Assembly (NCBI RefSeq): GCF_022539315.1 | Contig: NC_066316.1 | Location: forward strand, 9,377,501 to 9,441,500 | Length of the DNA stretch: 64,000 bases | Source of the DNA: Serinus canaria | Lineage: Eukaryota > Chordata > Aves > Passeriformes > Fringillidae | Direction: 5' to 3' | Shown: one piece after another, positions 1 through 18,665 of the stretch | How positions within the stretch are numbered: position 1 is the stretch's first letter | Layout: the number at the start of each line of letters is the position of its first letter | Notes under the pieces: model-generated | The model's database searches: none | What the model saw: only the letters and a program-made list of their open reading frames with translations | Told to the model about the DNA's origin: nothing | Program-made: the position numbers and the translations under genes

Positions 1-3000
1 CTGAAAAACAAACAGATCATGAGGGAAAAAAGAAAACCAGGTGTAATTTGGACTTCCATATATAACAAAAGCACAAACCAAAATGAAAACCCAGAAGCAT
101 GGTGATGGCTCACTCACAACTCATAGCAGAGATGGTTACGAGCAGCGGATGGGAAGCCAACGCATCAAACACAGCCTCAAAAGAAGAGCCCAAAAGAACT
201 GTAAAACAGAGAGAAACCCAAAGAAAAACATGATAAAAAAAACCAACAAAATGAGAAAAAAATTAAACAGAAATGAATTAAAAAACATTCAATATTGTAT
301 CCCAACAGAAACCTGGGTATTGTTTAGCTGTTGCCATCTCCCATTACCCTTCCCAGGGCTGTTGGCCTATCCTGTGCTGAGTTTCATTTAGACACTAAAC
401 ATACCAAGCCCTTTGTGAGCCTGTGTGATTTGTGAGTGCTCTGTAAGTGGTGAGAGGGAGCCCTCTAGGGAAAACCTTCCCCTGCCTGCATACCACACCT
501 AATAACTGGAAAAAGGAAGCTGAGAGCCTTACCACAGGCACCTTGTATGCTTCTCCTGTGCTTTTCCTTCCTACAATTATCTGATGTGTGCTCCTCCCTT
601 CCTCCCCTAACCAAACTGATCTAACAGCCCACAAGGGGATTTGCTCCCTCATCTCTTGCCCTTTTCATCCAGAGCAAGTTCTAACATTAGCACATAAGTT
701 TCTAAAAAGCAACACCAATGGCCCCTTTCCTATTTGAATTGTTACGGGTTCTCACCCAAGATATTTGTTTTTTTTCTGCAACCACTACCTTGCTTTCTCA
801 CAATCAATCTCCATACAAACAGTGGCTTGCCAACTTTACAGGTTTCACAGCTGCCAACTTCAGGCATGTTCCCTTTCCCTGGTGACTGCTGCCGTGCTCC
901 ACTGTCCGTGGGGGGATGCAGAATGGTGCTTTGGGAGAGAGCAGGAGGAAACTCAGAGCTGCTTTTAGGTCACATGAGCAGTCATTGTATCTGTGAATGG
1001 CACAGTAGAGAAATCTGAGGGACATCCTCATCAGAGGCAAAAACTAATATTATAATATGTTATATAATCTTAAAACTCAATTCAGTGACCTGAGGAAAGA
1101 CCTTGACTGAGAGATACTTATTCCAATAGAAATCAAGTAATCAAAAGCAATCCACACAATGGAGTTTCTTCAGTCTCACTTTCCTAAAAACGTGCAAATC
1201 CTAAGAAATCCATAAATTTGCATGAAATTTAGTTTTGAGAAAGCTATTTAAGTCTCCTGCTATTCTTTCCAAAGCAAAAGACACAAAGCACTTGAATTAA
1301 AATGCCATCATTGCTACTTTACTTTGGGAGAGTTCAAAACTTCCAATGAATTTAACATCACTAAAGACCAAGGTATTTTGTCTTTTTTTAAATAGCATGC
1401 ATCACATGATTACAGCACTTGAACTTATGCTGAAGATGAGAATGCCTTTCTCACAGTAAAAACAAAGAATGAGTATTTTTTTTTTAGTCAAAAGCTTATT
1501 TCAGTTCTAATCCTTTTATTCAGTTATCATGATTTTTAACAAGAGAGCTTTGGCCTCAGAGCTGCACTTGTTTCTTACATGCAAGGTTCCATAAGGCAAA
1601 AAGCAGCAGAGAATATCCCCACAGAAAGAACAGAGTGCTAAGTAAGAAAGAGAAGTTTTTCATCCACTGAAACAGACCAAGGGAACCACTGAAATGGAAA
1701 TGTTTTGGAGTCACATCTCCTTTGGGATTTAGAGCTCAAAACCCTTTCCTGGAACCAGATGGAGATGATGATTCTTTTCTATCAAAAAGAAGAAGACAAA
1801 AAGGCAGCTGTGGCAATCACTGAGATGCAGCACACTGAAGTTCAAACCTCCCCACATGTAAACCCCATCTCCTTCCTTGCACAGTACACTCTCATCCCTA
1901 AGCCACAGGGTACTTTGAGATGCAAGTTTAAGAACACACAGGTTGGAAATGATGCCTTTTGCATGGAATACATGAATAATTATTACCAAGAGGGAGGAAG
2001 TGTATGACCTGGCAGCAAATGCACTTACCTGACTGAGGGGAGATCTGACCTGCAATCCAACTCAAATCCAACATTCACTCACCTGGGGAGCAAAGCCTCT
2101 GCTCCCTCATCACTGGCCACAGTAAGAGTTTTATATTCCTCCCTCCATTTTCCAGTGGGAAGAATAATCAGAGCTTCAAGTGGAATAGCATCAGCCAGAA
2201 GGAAATGACACGTTCAGATGTAATGTATACCCCCCCTGCAGCTTGGTAGTAAAAGCACTCAGAGATGGAAAATGGGATCTCAGTCCCCTGCAGGTATATA
2301 TAAAATTTGAGCCTGAGTTGCCCTTCCTTTTCCCTCTCCCCTTTAGCAGCTGCTGTGTAAAATAAAACCAACAACAACCTGATGTAGATGATCTGAGGTC
2401 ACCCTGGCTGACCCTGAGCTTTACAGTGAGGAAAGCAGAGAAACAGCCACATGTACCAAGACACCAGATTCCCTGCTTGCTAAGAGAGTTTCAAATCCAT
2501 CACCTAGTCTGCTTTTCATACATGTAATTTCAACAGCATTGGATTTCTGTAACTGTGGCATTTTAAATCAGAACATAATCTTACTTCTCAAGTCCAAATT
2601 TGCTACTCCAGCAATTAAAGTAACAATGAGAACCATAACATAATTTTTGTGACAATTTGTTTTATAACTAACCTGTTCCCAGTGAAATTGCATATCTATT
2701 ATATATTAAATGTGCAGTGTTTTTAAGACCTAGGTCCATTCTTTTTCCTTTTCCTCATCTCTGAACAAATATGACTGTGCTGTGTTTTCAGCCTTTTCTG
2801 CAATTACCTTTTTACAATGCAAAATTTGAGACAAAAATTATGTTCCCACCCAAGCTAATATAGTAATACAGCTCCACAATTCTGTTATTCTACTCCAAAA
2901 TGTTCATTTATAATGTAATATTACAAATTTACATGTATTTCAAGTACAAAGCAAGTATAAAGCTACTGGGCTTCTCTGTCTGAATATTTGGGGTATTAGG

Positions 3001-5100
3001 ATGTAGAAGTTCCTTTCCTCTGTGTTATTTTATAGCTCATTTTCCAGTGGGGGGAAAACTACTTAGTAGAAAAACATGCCATCATCTCCTCTTCTAATAC
3101 CTTGCTCACTGCAGCAAAGTTTATTTTTAACACTATGCCCAGACATTTGGAAAATAAATACCTTTTTCTCAATTAGCTGACACATTTCTTCAGCCTTCCT
3201 CACGCTCTTCTGCACAGGCTGTGCACTGTCCTGCCTACACCATCATCCCCGTGCCCACTGACTCCCAGAGCCGCCCTCGTGCATGTGCAGCCTCTCCAGC
3301 AAGGCACTGCAAACTACTGCAGTGCAGTCTGAGCCACAAGGAGATCGAGATCTAATCAATGGGCTGCAGCTGACTAAGCTAAAATAAAATGCTTGCTGAG
3401 CAGTACAGTCCACTGTCATATCCTGCAATGGGACAAATGCTTTAGGAAAAACATGGCCTTTATTTTCAAATAAATAATTGAGATCAAGCTGCTAAACCCT
3501 TGAATGCTTGCAATTAATATTTGTGGAGACACAGGGAATGTGTTTCTGAAGTCAGGGTACCACAGACAGAGCAAAGGCACGATGCCTTCTGTGCTGCATG
3601 TGACAAAACAGGCAGAGCCAAGCAGGGATCAAGGAGTTCTTGTCCAAAACCTGACCTACATTAGCACAGAAGACCTTCATGACTCAGAACACCTCCATTA
3701 CATAAGCATATGTTGTTCATCATCTGCATAACAAAGTTTATGTTCATTTCCCCCTTCAAGTTCACATTTTCTTCTCAGCCTTAGCTCTCCATATCAAACA
3801 GATTCTGCTAGTCCAGCTCTCTGCTATAAAAATTAATGCAAGATGAAAAATTTGACTTGTGCACATTCTAAAGAAGAGAATTCTACATATTTAAAGAACC
3901 CAAAATTTTCTCAGTTCATTCCCCAGCTGCTGAGTTCTGTTGTCTTAGCACTGACTACTGATACTGCTGCATGGGTTGTACAACCAGAATGTCATGGTGA
4001 ATAAAACTGCTCCTGTTTCTATCTGAACCACAGCAGGAGGTTGCATCTAAGGGAAATAACAGTTAAATCCTTAAAACAGATCACTGCATCCTGTAATATC
4101 AAATTTGTTATGAAAGGTCTTGGGATTCTCCACAAAATAGACTTTTTGGGTGGGAGGGAATAAAGGAAGGGAAGAAAATCAGGAAGAAAAAAACTGTTCT
4201 CATTTCTCAGAAGAGTATCCTCAGCAACTGCAAGCACTTACTAACTAGTACTTTACAGACTTTAATAAAATTCCTTTCATTCATCTTCTTGTGCATGTTA
4301 TCATCACAATCTTTTCAATCCCAGCTCATGCAAGTTTGTCATTACTGTCTTCTGAACACAGCTTAGATCTGCAACACCTTCTGCAACTGGACAGGGGGTA
4401 TCCTAGGCATCAGCAACTGGTACCCCATCTAGATTTGTACAAAGGCACTAAAAGGGTGGAGTAGTTTTCATCAGCCTATTCCATATGGATCATAACAACT
4501 GCATCGCTCAGCTAACCTGCCTCCAGTGCTAAAGGAGATGTTTCTGGATATCCTACAGGCTAGGTCACAGGGAGCTGGGCAGATGCATTCTGTTTCACCT
4601 GGCATGTGCAATTCTAATTTTTAAAAGGCATAATGATGGCTCAGGCCCCACACACCAGAATGAAAGTTTGACACTCTCCTAAAGAACACAATCAGCAGAA
4701 ATGTAACTAGCTGGGATAGCTACCTTTCTAATTAGGAAAAGTCTACACAGCTTTGCTAAGGGAAAGTAGTACATCACCAACAGTTTTCTCTGCAGCATTT
4801 GTGCATATAGGCAAGGGCAAGCTAGTCCATACAGTACAGCTGAGTTTTCAAAAGCATCAGCCTCTCAAAAGGTCCACACTACAAGAAATTGCACTGCAAA
4901 ACACATTTCTCTCTCATTTGATGGTGTCAACTATGGCTGTCCTCCAAAGAAGCAATAAACAAGGAGTTTTGAAAGCAGCCAAATTCAAAACATGATTTCC
5001 TTTATATCAAAGTTTAACTGTGAGGCTGGTTCTTAAAGTTTAGCAAAAACTTTGGGATGAAGAACATGAAAATTTTGATTTAATTTTTCCCCTCTCTTTA
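1..5100. other. TTBK1 intron 6, left part: no gene or repeat recognised
   Basis: AT-rich, non-coding in appearance, with only short open frames on both strands. I looked for the next TTBK1 exon (the activation segment after GEVRP, GFRGTVRYAS-type) on the minus strand and did not see it. Small T or A runs are present, for example near 1470-1485. Confidence 0.6.
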
Positions 5101-5599
5101 TGGCATTCATAAGCAGCACAGTAAACTGATAACTAACAGAGTTGTAGCAGCTGTGACAGCACTTAAAGCAAGGGTGTGAGGGAACCCAGGAACTTTGCTC
5201 AGGACACTGTGGGCCTCACTGGGCCTGCAGTAATGGTGGTGATGGGCCAAAGGGCCTGGTTCCCCACATGAAGATCAACAGAATCTTCACAGAGCCTCTG
5301 GAAGGGAAAATCAAGAACCCAGCAATGCAAGGAAAAAGGGCCAGCTAGCTGTAATGCTCAAAGGAGTAACAGATGGATATTCCCAAGAGAAGGGAAAGCT
5401 GGCAGCAGAAGAGAGGCAGCTGCCCCACATACAGATCTGCAGGTGCAGAATAGATTAAATATCCTGGGAACTGGTGAGGAGGAACAAAACTTTGCCAAGG
5501 GAGCTACCTGAGCCTCAATCAAATGTCTGTAAGGGAAGCAAAGGTGAGCGATGGTCACTGAGGATTCCTTCCTGCAGGAAAAAAAAGTCCCCATCTACT

Positions 5600-6445
5600 G
5601 ACCTAACTTGACATCTCAGGACCTTTGTGACTTGTTGGGAACTTGGATATGGGATAATAAAGACAGATTGCCAAGTTTGTGTGGCCATCTGACTATTAAC
5701 CCTTGCAGCTCATTCATGGGAACACCAGAAGTGCCTGGTTTTCAAGCAGTGATCTTGAATATTCTAAGAGTGACTACAGACCTCGAGGCATGGGGGTCTG
5801 GGTGCCCTCCTAAATCCTGCCAGGGAGAAGCTTAGGCAGCAGCAGATGCATTGTGCAAGTCAACACCAAGCTGTCAAAGCTGTGGCTTTGGCTGCTCTGA
5901 CCAAAGGCCTCTCTTTGAGGAAAAAGAACTGCTGGTGGAAGAAGGGACCTGTTTGACACAGTGGCAAGAGCATCTTTGCAAACACTTGGCATCTCATCTT
6001 GCTAATCAGTAAGGAGGACTTAAAGCAGGTAGAGCAGGACAGGATTACTGTAACCTGAAGAGAAATAGAAGAACAGAGACTGTGAGGAGGTGCCACAGCA
6101 GAGGATGATAGAAGCTTCCACATCTCTCTTGGGGAAGCAGCACAACAGAGGGCCCAGCTCAAGTGCCTGTCCAAAACCTCCTACATGTGTGTAACAAACA
6201 GGAGCTGTTAGTGCTCTATGTGCCATTGCAAATCTGTGATCTCACTGGGATTGTGGAGACTTGGTGGGACTGCATGGCTTTAGTGCTGCAATGAATGGAA
6301 AAAAGGACTGGGAAGGCAAAGAGATGCATTTCACAGGAATGGCTTGAATGTATGAAGCTTTCCTTGGAGCAGGGGATGGGACAGTCACTATGGATGGGTA
6401 AGTGATCAGTACAGATAGCATAATTAGTTGTAACCACCTCCCACT
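5600..6445 (+). repeat. CR1 LINE relic, ORF2 start (endonuclease region)
   Basis: An old, badly broken CR1 copy in sense orientation. Around 6138-6275, pieces typical of the start of CR1 ORF2 can be read across frames: AQLKCL, then ITETWWD-like VETWWD at about 6256-6273, followed by traces of the MDGY region (GATGGGTAAG near 6390). Many stops and frameshifts mean there is no coding capacity. The left boundary is vague; similar 5' sequence may begin as early as about 5120. It is probably the same insertion as the CR1 3' end at 6665-7397, with the middle deleted. Confidence 0.6.
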
Positions 6446-6664
6446 GACTTAAAACCAGACGAAACCTTCTTCAGAAAACTGAGGAAAGCCTTGCAATTGC
6501 AAACCATGGTACTCACATGGGGCTTGGATTACTCCTACATCCACATATTGCAGAGACAACATGGCAGGGTGAAGCAATCCAGGAGTTTTCTTGTGAGCAC
6601 TGAGCAGAACCAGAAAAACAAGCAACAGAGGTTTGTAGTCATAAGGGAAGCACAACACTGAAGA

Positions 6665-7397
6665 GAAACACAGTTTCCTGGGGAACCCAGTGGACAACAA
6701 GCTGTCCACGAACCTGCAGTGCCCTTGTAGCCAAGAAGGCCAATGGTATCCTGGGATGCATCAAGAAGAGTACTTCCAGCAGGTCCAGGGAGGTGATCCT
6801 GCCCCTCTGCTCAGCCCAGGTGAGGCCAGTCTGGCGTGCTGTGCCCAGCACAGCAGACTGGGATCCCACAGTTCTGGGATCTTCAGGACAAGAGAAGGTG
6901 AAGCTCCTGGAGTCCAGCAGAGGGTGACAAAGATGATGAAGGGACTGGAGCACCTCAGCTCTGAGGAGAGGCTGGGAGAGCTGGGCCTGCTCAGAGACAC
7001 AGAGAGGAACCTCATCAATGTCTGTCAGTGCCTGCAGGGAGGGGCCAGAGCACGGACCAGGCTCTGCTCGGGGTGCTGGGCAATGGGACAGTGGGGCAGG
7101 AGCTGAGGCTCAGGAAGTTCCACCTGAACATGGACTTGATGATCATCTTGAAGGTCTCTTCCAACCTTGTGATTCTGTAACATGAGGAAGAACTTCCCTG
7201 TGCAGTGCCCGAGCACCAGGACAGAGTGCTCAGAGAGGCTGTGGAGTCTCCCTCACTGGGGATAGTCAAGAACTATCTGGATGCAGTCCTGTGCCATGTG
7301 CTTTGGGATGACCTTGTTTGAGCAGGAAGGCTGGATCAGATGCCCCAGTGTGGTCCCTTCCAACTTTACCCATTCTGTGGATCTGTCTGTGATTCTT
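6665..7397 (+). repeat. CR1 LINE 3' end
   Basis: Sense-orientation CR1 3' region. It starts with the stretch that encodes the end of the reverse transcriptase ORF (CTTGTAGCCAAGAAGGCCAA, GGTATCCTGGGATGCATCAA). It continues through the 3'UTR (GGAAGTTCCACCTGAACATG, then AGGAAGAACTTC) and ends at the ATTCTGTGGATCTGTCTGTG microsatellite-like tail. It is interrupted at 7133-7178 by a second, tiny CR1 fragment. Confidence 0.9.
7133..7178 (+). mobile_element. 46 bp CR1 3'-tail micro-insertion inside a CR1
   Basis: The host CR1 sequence CACCTGAACATG...AGGAAGAACTTC is split by a 46-base piece reading as an extreme CR1 3' end (ACTTGATGATC...CAACCTTGTGATTCTGT). AACATG occurs on both sides (7127-7132 and 7179-7184), as a 6 bp target-site duplication. 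This fits a severely 5'-truncated retrotransposition. Confidence 0.75.
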
Positions 7398-9141
7398 CTC
7401 TCCAGCATGAGATCACTCACTCAGAGTTTGGAAGTCTCAGGTTCAAAAGCTTTCTCTCCTACAGGAGTTTCTCACTTGACAGCAGAATACCACAAACAGC
7501 ATCTATTTAAGCCACAGGCAGAATGGCAGCAGGCACATTGAATTCTCTCTCATTTAAGCTTTATAGCTGTGCACAAAGTTAAGATATATTCCCTAGGAAA
7601 GGGATGTTGGGAGACTCAGAGCCCTGCAGAAGGCCCTGTTTACTGTGACTAAGTAATTTTTTCTCTGAATTTTGTCAGAAAGCATAAGTCTTGAGCACCA
7701 GAAGATGTTACTAAGCCTAATGAACCAGGAATACTTTGTGAATTTATCACTGACTACACCCTTGAGACATTAAAAATTTCAGGTCAGACATTCCTTGCTG
7801 GATACAGATGACAGATCCTAACCAGAATTTGTCACCTTTTAAACAGCAGAGAGTGTGGCTTAGAGAGACAGGGAGGAGCAGTAAGAAATCAGCAACTCCT
7901 CTAGCAGTCCTGGCAAGCTGCCTGCCTGTTCCTTGTTCAGAAACTTGTCCTTGCAAGTGCTTGGAAACAAAACACATTGAAAATATTAATTTTTTTGTGT
8001 CCACTAGCAGTCTGTTCTGTTTCTCCTGTTTAGCCAGAGTCCCCCTTGCTAGCCAGGATGTTGGCTGTGATACAAATGCCAGAAATGCTGCTGGTAGCCA
8101 AAGTAAGAGCCTTGAGCCAGGCCCTGAGCAGCTCCCAGCACACCATGGACACCACATGGTACCTGACCAATGCACATCTGCTCTGCCTATCCAAAGGAGT
8201 AACTATCAAAGCCTGACTTCTACAGCCCCCAAAGAAATTTCAAATAATGAGAGTGTTGAGAACAGCTGAGGGAAGAAAGGTTGCTGATGCTTCCTTACAC
8301 ACCTTCTGGTCTCAACCATCTTCTGTTTTATAGAGCAATGTAAGTTCCTGCAGGCTGTTGCCCAGCAGACTTTGTAACATGTGGCAATGGGCAAGCAATA
8401 GAGGGGTGAGACCATTGTTATGGAAGCAAATCTGTGCCACAACAGCTCTTCTCCAAGGACTAGCATTTGTGCTAATATTAGCATCCCACACAAGGGAGAT
8501 CAGTTTTGTTTTCCTAGAAGCACGGGATAAATTCAGATTCAGAATAAATCTGGATTTAGTTAGGTTAAGTGGGCCACAATTTCACAAATGTGATCTATCA
8601 AGCTGAACTGTCAAGCATCCATCCTCTGCAGAGACATAGAGATCAAATCCATAACTCTCATCAAGGGCTCAGGAGAGTAACAGCTCCCCATGTAAAAGCT
8701 GCTGGGACAGCCCTTGAAATGATCCCAGTTCAAAGTTTTAATCATTTTCTAGAAAGTAAGAGGCAAGAGGTAAGTTAAAAAAAAAAAACAAAAAACCAAC
8801 CCAACAAATCCACAGCATCCTAAAGACCTGGCTCATTATCTGTATTACTAGAAAGTCATTCAGAGTTTTTCTGAAAAGGTGATAAGAAGATTGTGGCTCT
8901 GAATTTCAGAGGATATGAAAACAGCTGATACTTTTATGGTATTATTCATAAAGTATGACAATGCTTCTGAAACTGTAGGAAACTGCAGAGAACCTACGTG
9001 AGCAGAAAATTTCTGTTAAAAAAATGAATATGACTGAAAGTAAAAGCCAGACATGCTTCCAAAAAAAGGGAGTGAGCCCCTTCCCTCACCTATCTTGTGT
9101 ATTGTACCTCAGAACCAAACCACAAAAATACTAGGCTCAGG

Positions 9142-9165
9142 ATTTTTCAGATAAATCTGAAAAAT
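9142..9165. repeat. Palindrome, 11 bp arms, 2 bp centre
   Basis: ATTTTTCAGAT, AA, ATCTGAAAAAT: perfect inverted repeat of 11 bp arms around two bases. Confidence 0.95.
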
Positions 9166-10199
9166 GTATTCTCCATGGATAAATGAATGGAAAGAGAATG
9201 GAGAAAAAGAATTTACCTTACTGGGTTGAAATAATCTCTTCAGTGAAACAAGTGATAAAGTTCTTATTTAAAAAAATGCAAAAACACCACAAAATGTCTC
9301 ATCTCTCTTGCCTTCATACCACCCTTCCCCTCCATCTCCTTGCTAATCCTCAGTGCATTACTTGGGCAGCAATCACTCTGTGCTTCTCCAGACAAATGCC
9401 TTGGTCTGATAAGTGGGACTCAAAGTGGTATCAGGCAGCAGGGACACAAAAGGACCAAAGAGCCCAGTGACTACTGCATAATGTTAAAAGGCACTGAAGT
9501 GAATATTTATGTGGGTTTTTTTGCTGTATCATTTCTGTCAAAAAGCCTGATCCCCTGAAGTGTGGCATGGGAGAACGGGTACATCAGGTATGTAAGACTA
9601 CACCCTGTATGATCCTCCTATATCCCAAATGAAAGGAGACTTTTCACCACTTTCAGGAAAGCACACTCCCACCCCTCTGGGGATGGCAAGCATCTTTTTA
9701 GGAACAGATCATATGTCATTCACCCTTCTGTGAGACCCAGCTGTGGCAAGCAAACAATGAACCAGCAGACTGAGCAGAAAGGAGACAAACCTTCTCAGAG
9801 CCCTGCACTCTGACAAAGCCCCCCCAGGACCAACCCAAGCAGGACACAACTTCCAAGACACAGCTGAAGAATCTTTCCCCTGGAAAAGGCTGAATGCAGA
9901 GCTGTTTCTAAAAACAGGGCCTAGGAACAAACTAAAAGTGAAATAATTTTAAATTATGGTGAGAAAGGAATAAAATAGAGGATTCAAAAGAAGAGACATT
10001 TGGAAAAATTAATTTCTTTAATTGTAAAGAAAGAACAGTGTTCTAATAATGGGACTTGAAATACAGACAATTTTTTTTATTTCATTAAGAAATGAAGGAA
10101 TTTTGCAGAAAAACAAATGCCACTTTTAAGCTGTAATGGACTTGAATTCTGACTGCAGAAAGAGGAAAGGAGTGGGGCTATATTTTGTGAAGGACAAAA

Positions 10200-10248
10200 T
10201 TTTAGTTTGGGGATAACCCTATGGAGAAGGGTTATCCCCAAACTAAAA
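10200..10248. repeat. Perfect inverted repeat, 21 bp arms, 7 bp loop
   Basis: Left arm 10200-10220 (TTTAGTTTGGGGATAACCCT plus one T at the start) and right arm 10228-10248 are exact reverse complements. They are separated by the 7 bases ATGGAGA. Pairing stops abruptly outside the arms. No transposon ends or target duplication were recognised. Confidence 0.97.
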
Positions 10249-11310
10249 AGCATTGACAAGGAAGTCCAGTAGTATGTAATGTGTGTCTTTCTAAGAATAA
10301 GGGGCAGGCACAACCTTTGGAGCTGCTCCCAGCTGCAGAGAAAAAGAAAACTGAAAAGACTTCTGAAAGAAGAAAAAAAAACCAAAAGGAAAGAAAAACA
10401 CCCCAGCTATATTCATCTGCTAAAGACACAAAATCTGCTCACTGGCCTTTGCTTTCTTCCCACTCCCCAACCATACCCTGCACTACAGAGTCTCTGTGTT
10501 TAGCTAGCACATTATCAACACTTTCCAGAACAACAATTATCTTGCAGGTGTAAAAAGTGTGCAGATCCAAAGCTGCAAGCCTAGGATGATGAACAGAGAT
10601 ATTGTATGAGCACTCTCTGCTTGCACTGTGTTCTGAAATAAATCTAGGAATTCTCTGACAGATCCTAGAATATCTGAAGCTTTACACATCCTTATGAATG
10701 ATCCCAGATAACACCATGCTGGTAAAAGAGCTGAAGATAAAACCCATATTACATGGCACAAGTCATGCCCCCTGCCCTTACCTCCCCCCCAGGCAGGCAC
10801 ACTGAAATATCCCTGCTAGGAAATCTGGACAGGGGCAGTAGACATAAAACCAAAGCCAGGAAGGGTGAGAACAGCATTACAGGCTGCATCTCACAGTAAG
10901 CTCAGTCCCAGAGATCAGGTCAGCTTTCAACTTCTAGCACACTTTTTCATCAAAAGCTTTAAGAATACACCAACCTGTTTCCCCAGACCACACAGAACTG
11001 AACTAGACCAGTCCTTTGGGGCCACAGAAGTTATATGGCCAGCGCTGGGCTCACTCTTTGTTAGTCCATATTGTACTCAGTAAATATTGCAAGCCTGTGG
11101 AAAACATGATTATCCTAGAGGAAATAAATGAAAAAAAACCACAAAAAGCCACACATCTTTTAAGACAAAATCTGTCATCCCTTCTTAGATCCCCAACTCA
11201 GCTGAAGTCACTTGCTGTTTCTCACCACGCAGAAAATGCAGTGCAATATAAGGACCACACACAACAACCACAAAACAAAGAGAGCCACAACATCTTTCCA
11301 TTCCTAATCA

Positions 11311-17148
<5,838 letters not shown>

Positions 17149-18665
17149 TCACAGAATAAGCTGAGTTGGAAGGGACCCACAAGGATCATCGAGTCCAACT
17201 CCTGGCCCTGCACAGAGCCATCAATAGTCACACTGTGTGCCTGAGAGCATTGCCCAAATGCTTCTTGGACTCTGCCAGCCTCAGTGCTGTGACCACTGCC
17301 CTGGGGAGCCTGTTCCACCCACTCTCTGGGTGAAGAACCTTTTCCACATATCCAACCTGAATCTCCCAATTCAGCTCCAGGCTGTTCTCTCAGGACCTGT
17401 TATGGGTCACCAGAGAGGAGAGATCAGTGCCTGCCCTTCCTCTCCCCCTCCCAAGGAAGCTGTCACTGCACTGGGGTCTCCCCTCAGTCTCCTCCAGGCT
17501 GAACAGACCAAGTGCCCTCAGCTGCTCCTCACATGGCTTCCTCTCAAGGCCTTCACCATCCTCATCCCCTTCCTTTGGACACTCCCTAAGGCTTTGTATC
17601 TTTTTTATACTGTGCCACCCAAAGCTGCCCCCAGCACTGGAGGTGAGGCTGCCCCAGTGCAGAGCAGAGGGGACAATCCCCTCCCTTGCCCAGCTGATGC
17701 TGTCCCTGATGTCCCCAGGACAGGGTTGTCCCTCCTGCTGCAGGGACACTGCTGAGCCATGTTCAACTTGCCATGGACCAGGATCCCCAGGTCCCTTTCC
17801 ATGGCACTGCTTTCCATCATTTCATTCCCACTCTGTAGATCCAGGGTTGCCCCAGCTGTTCAGCTGTTTTTCAATGCCTCCTGGAATCATCTTCTCCACA
17901 GCTTCACCAGGCACTGAAGTGAGACTGACAGGCCTGTGGTTTCTGGGGTCCTCCTTCTTTCCCTTCCTGAAAATCAGGACAACATTCACCAGCTTCCAGT
18001 CAGCTGGGACCTCTCTGGATTATTCCCAAGACCACTCAAAAATCATTGAGAGAGGCTTTGCAATGAAATCAGCCAGCTCTTTGAGGATTCTTGCATGAAT
18101 CCCATTAAACCTCACAGATTTGTAGGGACCCAGCTGGAGCAGCAGACTCTGCACAATTTCAGTGTCAGCTGGGACTTGATCATTCTCACAGTGAAGATCC
18201 TCCAAGCTCAGGGCACTGAGACCCCCTCGGTTCCTCAGCCATGTTGAAGACAGAGGCAAAGAATGTGTTAAACACCTCTGCCTTGTCCCTGTCTCGTGAC
18301 CATGCCCATCCTGCAAGGGGCTGATGTTATTTTTACACTGCCTATTTCCATTAAGATATTTGAAAAAAACTCCTTTTCATTGTCCCCTGCAGTTCTGGCC
18401 AGCTTCAACTCCAGCTGAGCTTTGGCTGCATGGATTTTCTCCCGGCAGTGGCAAGCAGCATGTCTGTGTTTTTCCCATGTCCCCTGGCCTTGCTCCCATT
18501 GGGCACACGCTCTTCCTTGACCCTGTTTCTCACACACCAGGCCCCCAGCCTGAGGGCAGCTACAGATACTGAGTGCCACTGCTTTTCTGCTGTTGACAAG
18601 CTCATTGCAAATTCAGTGTTGATTTTGACAGGTTTTTGTTTTTCTGAGGAAACCCCTTGAGATAC
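17149..18665 (-). repeat. CR1 LINE, 3' half with RT core deleted
   Basis: Antisense CR1 copy, with its 3' end at 17149 and its 5' side near 18665. Read on the minus strand it carries, in order, the EN-RT linker (AKAQLELKLAR, about 18410-18445), the start of the RT domain (KSVRFNGIHARILKELADF; DWKLVNVVLIF; RPVSLTSVPG, about 17910-18130), then the CR1 region after the RT (about 17600-17830), and the 3'UTR ending CCTTCCAACTCAGCTTATTC. Between about 17840 and 17880 the palm region with the YxDD catalytic motif is missing, so there is an internal deletion of several hundred codon-equivalents or fewer. Frames are broken. Confidence 0.9.

Noticed and set aside
17427..18098. 223-codon plus-strand frame
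   Set aside because: It is antisense to a CR1 LINE copy whose sense strand explains the sequence.
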